Part shown: one piece after another, positions 54,091 to 62,909 of the stretch | Numbering within the stretch: the first letter of the stretch is position 1 | Layout: each line of letters opens with the position of its first letter | DNA from: Endozoicomonas gorgoniicola | Lineage (GTDB): Bacteria; Pseudomonadota; Gammaproteobacteria; Pseudomonadales; Endozoicomonadaceae | Assembly: GCF_025562715.2 (NCBI RefSeq) | Contig: NZ_JAPFCC010000001.1 | Location: forward strand, 1,382,501-1,446,500 | Length of the DNA: 64,000 bases | Reading direction: 5' to 3' | Made by a program: the position numbers and the translations under genes | Notes under the pieces: generated by a model | Database searches by the model: none | What the model saw: only the letters and a program-made list of their open reading frames with translations | What the model was told of the DNA's origin: nothing

Positions 54091-55479
54091 ATGCTGTACC
54101 AACGAGACAATGGCTGGAAAGCCCTGAACCCCGAACAGAAAGAAAACATCACCGTCTTCTGTGAAGGCTACAAGCAGTATCTGGATGCCGGAAAAACTGA
54201 AAGGAAGTGCGTCACCGAAGCCATTCGTCTGGCCGAAGCCCGTGGATTCATCAGCGCTGACAGCAAAACGACACTGGTGCCTGGTGATCGGGTCTGGTTC
54301 AACAACCGGGAAAAAAACGTAGTTCTGGCAGTAATCGGCCAGCAGGATATCGCCAAAGGTGCCAACTTTGTCGTGTCCCATATTGACTCCCCCCGACTGG
54401 ATATCAAGCAGCAGCCCTTGTACGAAGACACTGAACTGGCGCTGATGAAAACCCACTACTACGGCGGCATCAAAAAATACCAGTGGGCTTCCCGCCCCCT
54501 GGCGCTTCACGGTCTGGTTGTGCTTAAAAATGGCCAGAAGGTGGATATCACCATTGGCGAACAGGACAGTGATCCGGTATTCACTATTCCCGACCTGCTT
54601 CCCCACCTTGACCATAAGGTTCAAAGGGACAGAAAGGCGTCAGAGGTGCTAAAAGGTGAAGAGATGCATATTCTGGTGGGTTCCGAGCCCACCACCATCA
54701 ATGACGAAACTATCAAGGATCGCGTCAAATACAACATCCTGCAAAAGCTGAATGAGGCCTACGGCATTGTTGAAGAGGACTTTATTTCCGCCGAATTGCA
54801 GCTGGTACCGGCTGGCAAAGCCAGAGATGTGGGCATCGACCGCAGTCTGGTAGGCGCCTATGGTCATGACGACCGTATCTGTGCCTACACGTCCCTGAAA
54901 GCCATTCTGGACATCGACCATACACCACAAACCACCGCCATCTGCTTCCTGGTGGATAAGGAAGAAACCGGCTCAACAGGCAGCACAGGGCTTCAGTCCC
55001 GCTATCTGGAGTACTTCATGGATGAGCTGATCACTAAAATTCGCCATCAGGATTACAGCGCCAGAGTACTTCGGCAGTGCCTTTGGAATTCACGAGCTTT
55101 GTCGTCTGATGTCAATGCCGGCATTAACCCTCTGTTCAAGTCAGTTCATGATGAGCAGAACGCGTCCAAACTGGGGTACGGTCTGGTACTGACCAAATAC
55201 ACCGGCTCCAGAGGTAAATCCATGACCAACGACGCTGACGCGGAATATATAGCCCAGCTAAGGCAACTGTTCGACAGCGCAGGCATCAAGTGGCAGGTGG
55301 GTATGCTGGGCAAAGTTGACGAAGGTGGTGGCGGCACCGTGGCTAAATTCCTGGCCCACTACGGCATTCGCACCATTGACGCCGGCCCCGCCCTGCTGTC
55401 CATGCACTCGCCGCTGGAAGTGGCATCCAAGTTTGATATTTATGAAACTTACCGGGCGTACCAGGCTTTTTACGGCTAA
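54091..55479 (+). CDS. M18-family aminopeptidase
   Basis: 462 residues. The dinuclear zinc set is visible: His in FVVSHIDSPRLD, Asp in GAYGHDDRICAY, Glu-Glu in LVDKEETGSTG, Asp in LSSDVNAG, and His in SMHSPLEVAS. It removes N-terminal residues from peptides in the cytoplasm. GGAAGGAAA sits ahead of the start. The 398 bp upstream (53693-54090) hold no gene. Confidence 0.93.
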   Translation: MLYQRDNGWKALNPEQKENITVFCEGYKQYLDAGKTERKCVTEAIRLAEARGFISADSKTTLVPGDRVWFNNREKNVVLAVIGQQDIAKGANFVVSHIDSPRLDIKQQPLYEDTELALMKTHYYGGIKKYQWASRPLALHGLVVLKNGQKVDITIGEQDSDPVFTIPDLLPHLDHKVQRDRKASEVLKGEEMHILVGSEPTTINDETIKDRVKYNILQKLNEAYGIVEEDFISAELQLVPAGKARDVGIDRSLVGAYGHDDRICAYTSLKAILDIDHTPQTTAICFLVDKEETGSTGSTGLQSRYLEYFMDELITKIRHQDYSARVLRQCLWNSRALSSDVNAGINPLFKSVHDEQNASKLGYGLVLTKYTGSRGKSMTNDADAEYIAQLRQLFDSAGIKWQVGMLGKVDEGGGGTVAKFLAHYGIRTIDAGPALLSMHSPLEVASKFDIYETYRAYQAFYG

Positions 55480-55529
55480 AACCCGGGGCAAAGGAAGTCA
55501 GTGAAATGGCTTCCTCTGATGCTGAAGGG

Positions 55530-55665
55530 CTTGTGGCAGTTCTTCCTGAGTTTTCATGAAAAGCTACCTGGAAAACAATCCATAAGTTGTTTTATTAGCA
55601 ATTTACATTTTATTCGTAGTAAGTAATGAATCTTACAACTTTTCTATTGTAAACAAAGAGTGAGA
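55530..55665 (-). other. Relict of a hipB start and promoter
   Basis: Matches 39880-40040: the first codons of hipB (GCAGTTCTTCCTGAGTTTTC on the plus strand), then AATCCATAAGTTGTTTTATT and the operator region with AATCTTACAACT, ending GTGAGACAGGGCTATGGGG. Frequent substitutions and small deletions show age. Only the regulatory end is left. The sequence from there to 55958 holds no gene apart from the brnTA promoter area. Confidence 0.8.
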
Positions 55666-55958
55666 CAGGGCTATGGGGAGAAAGCATCGCAACCAATGCC
55701 TGGAGTAAGGGGGAAGCTTCAAGTTATTCACATTATCTGTGGAATTCTATGTGGAAAAGTTGGTAGACATCGACCCTGACAGGGTTTCTGAATTGTCAAC
55801 CCTGTAGCGGATCTGCTGAAATTCATAGCAAACAGCGAGGAACCGAAATAATCACGTCGGACATAGCCTTAAACTCATTCAGGTCTTGAATGACTTTGAG
55901 TTTGACAGAACCATAAAGTCAGTCCATATTGTATGTACAAAAGGCACACATTTCTGGC

Positions 55959-56237
55959 ATGAAGATATTTAACTGGAATAATGAAAAAAATGCCTGGCTG
56001 AAGGCTAATCGAGGCATTTCATTTGAAGAGATTGTTTTTCACATTGAACTGGGTGGTGAACTCGATGTTACCCACCACCCAAACCAGACCAAGTATCCAG
56101 GACAAAAAATATCGATTGTTCAGGTTGAAGATTATATATATCTGGTACCATTTGTAGAATCAGATGAAGAGGTATTCCTCAAAACCATCATTCCTAGCCG
56201 AAAGGCCACTAAACGGTATCTGGGAGGTACCCAATGA
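55959..56237 (+). CDS. brnT: BrnT-family toxin
   Basis: 92 residues from ATG 55959 (an ATG at 55929 is less likely). The pattern is BrnT: FNWNNEKNAWLKANRGISFE, EIVFHIELGG, then YLVPFVESDEEVFLKTIIPS and RKATKRYLGG. BrnT is a RelE-fold ribonuclease. It overlaps its antitoxin by 4 bp. The usual DPxxxN variant HPNQTKYPGQ is present in the middle. Confidence 0.82.
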   Translation: MKIFNWNNEKNAWLKANRGISFEEIVFHIELGGELDVTHHPNQTKYPGQKISIVQVEDYIYLVPFVESDEEVFLKTIIPSRKATKRYLGGTQ

Positions 56238-56518
56238 AGCTCACCAAACAAGAATTGCAGGAAGAACAAGAGATTCTTGATGCTTTCGAGGCTAACCAGC
56301 TTGATTCCATAAATGATCTGGAAACCACCAGGCAAAAGCATCAGCAGGCAGCAGCCAACACATTCAAAAAAGATGCCCGCCTGAATATTCGCATCAGCAG
56401 CCGAACCCTTCGGGCGTTACAAAAAATGGCACTACAGGAGGGCATACCTTATCAAACCATGATCGCAGGCGTGCTGTACAAGTTCGCAGAAGGCCAGTTA
56501 GTTAGCAGCGACAATTGA
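56234..56518 (+). CDS. BrnA/CopG-like antitoxin
   Basis: 94 residues. A glutamate-rich N-terminus (LTKQELQEEQEILDAFEA) and a C-terminal ribbon-helix-helix (DARLNIRISSRTLRALQKMA, GIPYQTMIAGVLYKF). This is the CopG-like partner of BrnT-family toxins and would repress the operon. The sequence fits CopG antitoxins more closely than classical BrnA. Confidence 0.85.
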   Translation: MKLTKQELQEEQEILDAFEANQLDSINDLETTRQKHQQAAANTFKKDARLNIRISSRTLRALQKMALQEGIPYQTMIAGVLYKFAEGQLVSSDN

Positions 56519-56980
56519 AGTGGTTATAGTTCTCCGGACACACAAACACGGGTAATTCCAAACGCAAACAAGCAGTACAGAGCTGCAGGAGGCCCTTAGG
56601 CGGTCTGGCAGTCATCAGGAAAAAGGTCTGTAGTCGTATTTTTTTGGGGAAAGTAAATTGCTTCCAAACGACATTAAAAAGGCAATATTTGAAGCAGCTG
56701 TTTTAATGCTCTTTGAAACTTTTTTACATCAGCCTCGGTTTATCTCTTATTCCTGGATAGATACACGAAAGAAGTCTTCTGGTTTTCTTGAGAACAAACG
56801 GCTTTTCAGGCTAATAAAAACAAGCACTTACGATACCCCTTGAGAATAAGAAAATCACATCGCCAGCTATACGTACGACTACATACATTTATTTTGATAG
56901 CCTTTGCCTGATAATTGCAATTCTGAATTTATCATATGACTGACGTTTAAACTGCTACTGCCAATAGAGAATGCCTGCTT
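56519..56980. other. Gene-free stretch before the helicase gene
   Basis: About 460 bp. A 61-codon open frame at 56658-56843 has no ribosome site or recognisable protein. No hairpin terminator stands out. The promoter of the helicase gene should lie here; no boxes can be defended. Confidence 0.4.
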
Positions 56981-59900
56981 ATGTCCACAGACTCCGCGCT
57001 TACAGAAAAACTCAACATTGCTCGCAAAGAGCTGCTGGACATGGGGTTACGAGCCAACCCCCTGTTAAACTATCGGGCAGGAGCAAAGTCACTGGCGGTG
57101 GTTGAGGAAGATACTGAACAGGTGTTTGATATTCTGGTAAACCAGAAGAAATCTATGCGATTTCTGCCATTACCGGATGTTTATCAGCAACAGGAAAATC
57201 AGAAAGTTGAGTATGTAAAGCCCAAAGGCAATAAAGACAGCTCTGCTTTGCAAACAGACATTTTGCCGGGCTCTCCTGATGTGGAAGAGCAAGAACACGG
57301 TAAGGGCAACCGTTCAGATAACGATCCAAAACCGCAAAAGCCATTACCTGTTTTAGCTGAATATTTGCAGGAACAGGGTAAAGAAAGGCTGACAGACACC
57401 TATCTGCAAACGGCTCTGATGCCCGAAAAACTGGATATGTCTCTGCTCAGGATAGAAAACGAATCCCACACTTTGCTACAGGAGCAGGGTGTTGAAGTTT
57501 TGTATTTGGCATTAGGCTTTTTGACCTGGTATGAAGACCCCAACTCTCCTACACCGCGATCTGCACCTTTGGTGCTGGTTCCGGTAGAGCTGCGACGAAC
57601 GTCGGCAAGGGAAGTGTTTTCGATTGTCTGGACAGAAGCGGACCTGGGACCCAACCTGGCATTAGCCGCAAAACTTAAAGGCGAGTTCAGGATCGATTTG
57701 CCAGAGTTTGATGAAGATCTCGATATTACCTCTTATTTCAGGCAGGTTCAGAAGGTTATTCATTCTCAGCCACGATGGGAATTGAAAGCAAACGATATCG
57801 CTCTGGGGCTGTTTTCATTTGGTAAGTTCCAGATGTATACGGATCTTGATCCAGACAGGTGGCCTGCTGACAAATCTCTTATTAGCCATCCTGTACTATC
57901 CGGATTACTGGGGCGTGGGTTTGCCAGTGATGAGGAACTTATTCGGGATATCGAGTCTCACGACTATTTGAAGGAACCTGAACAGCTCCAGTTTGTGAAA
58001 GATGCCGACTCCAGTCAGACGGCAGCCGTTCTCTCAATTATGGAAGGCGCAAACCTGGTCATTCAGGGACCACCGGGAACCGGTAAATCCCAGACCATTA
58101 CGAATATCATTTCTGAAGGGTTGGCACGTGGCAAAAAGATTCTGTTTGTTGCCCAGAAAATGGCGGCACTGGATGTTGTAAAGCAGCGACTGGATGAGTC
58201 TCATCTTGGAGACTCTGTATTGGAATTACACAGTCACAAGAGTACGAAAAAAGCGGTGCTCGACTCTCTCAGGCAAACTCTTGAACAGGGGCGACCCAAG
58301 GCTCCGGATAGAAAGCAAGAGTATTCAAGACTGAAAGACGTTCGGGGAAAGTTAAATGCCTATGTCGATGCCGTCAGTGAGCCCATACTTAACTCTGAAG
58401 AAAATTATATACAGGCTCTGGGTAAGCACCTGAGGCTGAAAGGTGGGCAGCAGAGTCAGGTTCTGCCTGAAGTCAGTTTTTCAATTATGCAGGACTGGGA
58501 TCGTGAAACCCTGGCACGGACGACAATAGTCGTAGAATCAGTTGCTGCTCACATCGCAGAAAAGGGACTGCCTTCTGAAAATCCATTTGCTGCTTCAACC
58601 CGTACTTCTCTGTCGCCACTGGAACAACAGCAAATTACGGAGCTGGCAACAGCCTGCCTGAATGAGTTGGAAGGTATCAGAACTCAGAGCCAGCAGCTGG
58701 CGGAAGAGATGGGATTGCCAGAAGCAACAACGTTAAGCCAGGTCACGGTACTTCATCGAGCGGCTACGCGAGCGCTCGATGCACCTAAGTTGCAAGGTAT
58801 CCAGCTGAATACTGATGACTGGCAACAGCGTCGGGATTCAATTCGAAAGCTGGTTACTGCTGGTTGCAGTATGAAAAGCATCAGAGAAAAACATCAGGAT
58901 CGATTTATTCCACAGGCTTTTGATGCAGATATCCTGTCTATACGACAGGGGTTTGCCGGGCGTGTAGATAAGTGGTGGAGAATGCTCTCGGGTGATTACC
59001 GCAGAGCAAAAGCGGCTTACCGGACTTTGTGCAGAAACTCTCTGGAAGGCACTCCAACTGAGTGGCTGGATCATACTAATGACTTGTTGGAGTATCAGGA
59101 ACAGCACCAGCACTATACCGGGCTGAGTAACCTGGGCGAAACACTGTTTCAGGCACAGTGGCAGCAGCAGAATTCTGACTGGGAAGTGCTTGGAACCCTG
59201 TCGGAGTGGCTCATTAGCCTCTACGAAGAAATAGGTCAGGGCGATGTGCCTGAAGGAATAACCCGTTTTCTGGAAGGTTGTTCTCAGGGGGATAATCCGC
59301 TATTTAACGGCTGGCAACAGAAACTGGACGAACTGTCCGGGCTGGTGAGTGAGTTGATTCCTAACCTTCAGCGACTGTCAGAGAAAATTGACCTTTACGC
59401 CGACCATCCGTTACTACAAAGCGAAAATTATGACCTTTCTGAAATGGTCGATGTGCTTACGCTCTGGCAACAGGCAGACAAACTCTATGATATTGCCCGT
59501 TATAACCAGTTGCACAAAGAGTTGTGTGACCTGAACCTGACTGACCTGGCGGAATGGAGTTCAAGCTGGGATAAGGCTCCTGAAGATTTGAAAGTCACTC
59601 TGCTGACCAGTTACTACGGCGGTTTGGTAAACACAGCTTATAACAGCCACGATGCTATTCGACAGTTTGACCGCCTGACTCATGAGCGTCTGTTGAAAGA
59701 GTTTATGACTATTGACCAGTCGTTATTTGATTTCGCCAAAGAAAAGCTGGTCAGCGACATTTATAAGCAGCTACCCAATAAAAATGCGCCGGGAGAGATG
59801 GGAGTGGTTCGTCGTGAAATGAATAAAAAACGGCGACATATTGCTATCCGGCGATTGATATCAGAAGCAGGCGGGGTTATACAGCAGATCAAGCCTGTAT

Positions 59901-61843
59901 TTATGATGAGTCCTATGTCAGTGGCAACTTACTTACCACAGGGGCAGATTGAATTCGATCTGGTGATTTTTGACGAGGCCAGCCAGATTACAGCACCTGA
60001 CGCTCTTGGTGCCATCGCCCGGGCAAAGCAAGTGGTCGTAGTGGGTGATAGCAGACAGATGCCTCCTACCAATTTCTTTGGCCGCGCTGTTGAGCTGGAT
60101 GAAGAAGAAGCTGATCAGAGCCTGACTGCGGATGTTGAAAGTATTCTTGGTCTTATGTCGTCCAAAGGGGTTCCTGAAACAATGTTGCGCTGGCACTACC
60201 GTAGCCGCCACCACTCATTGATCGCTGTATCAAATGCAGAGTTTTACAACAATCGCCTCATGGTCTTTCCAAGCCCTGGTATTCATCCCCATGCCACAGG
60301 CTTAAAAATGAATCATTTGCCTGATACCGCTTATGACCGTGGCGGAAGCCGTACAAACAAACTTGAAGCCTTGCATATTGCCGAAGCTGTGATGGAGCAT
60401 GCCCAAAATAAACCTCACTTATCGTTGGGTGTCGTGGCTTTCAGCACGGCTCAGCGAGAAGCTATTATGCTGGAGGTTGAACGTTTACGGCGGGAACGCC
60501 CTGATACGGACTCTTTCTTTACTCATCACAACGGTGATGAATTCTTTATCAAAAATCTGGAAAACGTTCAGGGTGATGAACGGGATGTTATATACATTAG
60601 CGTTGGTTATGGGCGCACAGCTTCCGGAAACGTCAGCCAGAGCTTTGGCCCTTTAAACTCTAAAGGTGGTGAGCGTCGTCTTAATGTATTGATCACTCGT
60701 GCTCGCATGGCCATGGAAGTATTCTGTAACTTTACTGCCGACGACCTGCGCACAAAAGCTGATTCCCCGGCAGGGCTTAAGTCGTTTAAAGCGTTTCTGA
60801 AATACGCAGAAACCGGAGAACTGGCACAGTCCCATGAAACCGGTAAAGAACATGACTCACCCTTTGAAACAGAAGTCCACGATGCCATTGAAGCACTGGG
60901 CTATCAGGTTGAACCCCAGGTAGGTTGTAACGGTTTCTATATCGATCTGGCGGTAATAGATCAGGATAAGCCTGGGCGTTACATTCTCGCCGTAGAGTGT
61001 GATGGTGCCACTTACCATAGCTCTGCATCAGCCAGAGACCGGGATCGTATCAGGCAGGCCGTTCTTGAAGGTTTAGGCTGGCGCTTCCACCGAATCTGGA
61101 GTACAGACTGGTTCAGGAACGCAGCTGGCGAGATTGAACGACTAAAAAAGGCTATTGAGCAATCGATCGCTTACTACCAAACCTTTGATTCATCCGGGGG
61201 TTTGAGTGCAAAGCCAATGAAAAAGAAAACCGTTGCAGAGAAGCCTAAAGTTGAGATTGTACGAGAGATGCCTTCTGAGCAGGAGCAGGCAGGCTTACCT
61301 GGTTACAAGCTTGTGGACATAGACTCCCTTAAAATTTCCGGCTTTGATAGTTTCGATAAAATTCCAGCCCCGCGCCTGACTCAGGCTATCAAAAAAGTGG
61401 TGGCTACAGAGGGGCCTGTTCACTTGCAGGTGCTTTCTAATCGTCTGACGAACGCGGCAGGTTTTTCCAGAGCTGGCGCGAAAATCAAACGCTTGATTGA
61501 CAGGCACATCTCTAACCTTGAACACGAAGGTGAGCTGAAATGCACTGGTCACTTTATTTCACCGGCAACACTCCAGAAGCCAATGCTTCGAGACTGGAGC
61601 CAGCTTGACAGAAGTTTGAGAAAAATTGATTTTGTCAGTGATTCAGAGCTTGAACAAGCTGTTGAGCACACAGTCCGTGATGCATTTTCCATTAACCCGG
61701 ATGACTGTATCTCTGCCAGCCTGTCTATGATCGGATTCAAGCGGGCGACCGGACCTGCTAAGGCAAGAATGGATGATGTTGTTGCAGGAATGCTGAATCG
61801 TAATGCGCTTGTTCAGGAGAATGGGCGTTTGAGGCTATTGTGA
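56981..61843 (+). CDS. DUF4011/SF1 helicase/Vsr-like/DUF3320 protein
   Basis: 1620 residues. An N-terminal DUF4011 region (RKELLDMGLRANPLLNYR, LSLLRIENESHTLL-like) is followed by a split SF1 helicase: Walker A GPPGTGKSQT at 363-372, Walker B IFDEASQI near 998, VVVGDSRQMPPT, NVQGDERDVIYISVGYG and LNVLITRARM. About 1290-1390 is a Vsr-like PD-(D/E)XK nuclease (FETEVHDAIEALGYQV, FYIDLAVID, AVECDGATYH, WRFHRIWSTDW). The C-terminus is DUF3320-like. Proteins of this build occur in defence islands (named Hhe in one screen, from memory). It acts presumably on invading DNA. Single gene, complete. Confidence 0.85.
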   Translation: MSTDSALTEKLNIARKELLDMGLRANPLLNYRAGAKSLAVVEEDTEQVFDILVNQKKSMRFLPLPDVYQQQENQKVEYVKPKGNKDSSALQTDILPGSPDVEEQEHGKGNRSDNDPKPQKPLPVLAEYLQEQGKERLTDTYLQTALMPEKLDMSLLRIENESHTLLQEQGVEVLYLALGFLTWYEDPNSPTPRSAPLVLVPVELRRTSAREVFSIVWTEADLGPNLALAAKLKGEFRIDLPEFDEDLDITSYFRQVQKVIHSQPRWELKANDIALGLFSFGKFQMYTDLDPDRWPADKSLISHPVLSGLLGRGFASDEELIRDIESHDYLKEPEQLQFVKDADSSQTAAVLSIMEGANLVIQGPPGTGKSQTITNIISEGLARGKKILFVAQKMAALDVVKQRLDESHLGDSVLELHSHKSTKKAVLDSLRQTLEQGRPKAPDRKQEYSRLKDVRGKLNAYVDAVSEPILNSEENYIQALGKHLRLKGGQQSQVLPEVSFSIMQDWDRETLARTTIVVESVAAHIAEKGLPSENPFAASTRTSLSPLEQQQITELATACLNELEGIRTQSQQLAEEMGLPEATTLSQVTVLHRAATRALDAPKLQGIQLNTDDWQQRRDSIRKLVTAGCSMKSIREKHQDRFIPQAFDADILSIRQGFAGRVDKWWRMLSGDYRRAKAAYRTLCRNSLEGTPTEWLDHTNDLLEYQEQHQHYTGLSNLGETLFQAQWQQQNSDWEVLGTLSEWLISLYEEIGQGDVPEGITRFLEGCSQGDNPLFNGWQQKLDELSGLVSELIPNLQRLSEKIDLYADHPLLQSENYDLSEMVDVLTLWQQADKLYDIARYNQLHKELCDLNLTDLAEWSSSWDKAPEDLKVTLLTSYYGGLVNTAYNSHDAIRQFDRLTHERLLKEFMTIDQSLFDFAKEKLVSDIYKQLPNKNAPGEMGVVRREMNKKRRHIAIRRLISEAGGVIQQIKPVFMMSPMSVATYLPQGQIEFDLVIFDEASQITAPDALGAIARAKQVVVVGDSRQMPPTNFFGRAVELDEEEADQSLTADVESILGLMSSKGVPETMLRWHYRSRHHSLIAVSNAEFYNNRLMVFPSPGIHPHATGLKMNHLPDTAYDRGGSRTNKLEALHIAEAVMEHAQNKPHLSLGVVAFSTAQREAIMLEVERLRRERPDTDSFFTHHNGDEFFIKNLENVQGDERDVIYISVGYGRTASGNVSQSFGPLNSKGGERRLNVLITRARMAMEVFCNFTADDLRTKADSPAGLKSFKAFLKYAETGELAQSHETGKEHDSPFETEVHDAIEALGYQVEPQVGCNGFYIDLAVIDQDKPGRYILAVECDGATYHSSASARDRDRIRQAVLEGLGWRFHRIWSTDWFRNAAGEIERLKKAIEQSIAYYQTFDSSGGLSAKPMKKKTVAEKPKVEIVREMPSEQEQAGLPGYKLVDIDSLKISGFDSFDKIPAPRLTQAIKKVVATEGPVHLQVLSNRLTNAAGFSRAGAKIKRLIDRHISNLEHEGELKCTGHFISPATLQKPMLRDWSQLDRSLRKIDFVSDSELEQAVEHTVRDAFSINPDDCISASLSMIGFKRATGPAKARMDDVVAGMLNRNALVQENGRLRLL

Positions 61844-62046
61844 TTCGTTACTGTTAGTACTCCGGCACGCTCTGCCCAAAGGATTAAGGGGGGGCGGGGG
61901 TGCGCCTTTCTTCATTGCCAGTCATCCGCCCTCATGTCATTACTGTGGTAGTGACATGAAGTGGTTGACCGAATCATGGCAATGGATGAACGGGATCAAT
62001 GGGCATTAGGGAAAGTGATTCAGCTTATCGAACTCGAACAGCATTA

Positions 62047-62475
62047 CTAAACCTGTGGAAAAAACTGCGATGTAAAATTCAGATAGCCTTGTTTGCCACC
62101 AAGGTTATGCCAACGGTCAACGGATTTGATAATCCTTTTCAGGCACTTCTGCAGCTCTTCCGAGGTTTTTATAAAATTCTCCGGATTGAACTGATAAGCA
62201 AAATGATCGGTGATCGCTATAACAGCTTCCAGATCAACCCTTCCCAATCGCCATTCACAGACAGTAACAAGATTTTCCATTATCCTCTGCTCAACGTTTG
62301 AGAGGTGCATGTTTCTCGGGGCTCTCTTCGCATATTCTGCCCGATAGTGTTCGATGGTGGCTTCGAGTGAACGTTTTACTTCCGTATCCTGCAGGGCAGG
62401 GTTATGGCGGAAGTAATTCATGATGGGAAACTCAAGGTTCTGAAGCACGTCTTCGTATTCTTCGGTGATATCCAC
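62047..62475 (-). CDS. Conserved-looking helical protein, unknown
   Basis: 142 residues, all helical: MDITEEYEDVLQNLEFPIM, VEQRIMENLVTVCEWRLGRV, ELQKCLKRIIKSVDRWHNLG. No domain was recognised. It converges on the helicase gene; the 200 bp between them (61844-62046) hold a G-rich run and no gene. Confidence 0.6.
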   Translation of the reverse strand: MDITEEYEDVLQNLEFPIMNYFRHNPALQDTEVKRSLEATIEHYRAEYAKRAPRNMHLSNVEQRIMENLVTVCEWRLGRVDLEAVIAITDHFAYQFNPENFIKTSEELQKCLKRIIKSVDRWHNLGGKQGYLNFTSQFFPQV

Positions 62476-62801
62476 GACTCAAACCTCATATATAACGTAG
62501 AGATAATAGCTCATGGCAACCACAGGCATCTTGCAATTCAAATCGCTGATTCCTCAAGGTTCCAGAACGGCTGTGACGATTGTCAGTCATCACTCAAATG
62601 GCACCAGTCTGGTAGGGTTGCGGATTGTTTCAACTCTTCTGAATAGCTGGCCATTGATTGTCCACTGACCACCCCCTGTTAAATTTGGAAAATCAGAAGA
62701 GGCGACAACTATGCTGACACAGGGGGGGGGAATTATCTCAGGCAATCAATGGTTTACAAGTGTCGGCAAATTTTACGGACAGTAAGGAAAAGTCTCGACA
62801 A

Positions 62802-62894
62802 TGTTCATGAGATCGACGTGATGTTATTTCCATGAACCATTTGATAGGCTATTCTTATGTTCATGAGATCGACGTTTTGTTATTTTCATGAACA
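62802..62894. repeat. Two palindrome-ended repeats upstream of the ATPase
   Basis: Copies at 62802-62837 and 62858-62894 share TGTTCATGAGATCGACGT and TTATTT, and both end in CATGAAC, so each copy is bounded by an inverted GTTCATG/CATGAAC. About 20 bp separate them, and the second ends 15 bp before the ATPase ATG, next to its ribosome site. They could be operators or an insertion-related end. The rest of 62476-62801 holds no gene. Confidence 0.85.
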
Positions 62895-62909
62895 AACAGG
62901 TGCATCAAA

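Noticed and set aside
56658..56843. 61-codon plus-strand frame
   Set aside because: No ribosome site, no recognisable sequence, in an intergenic region.
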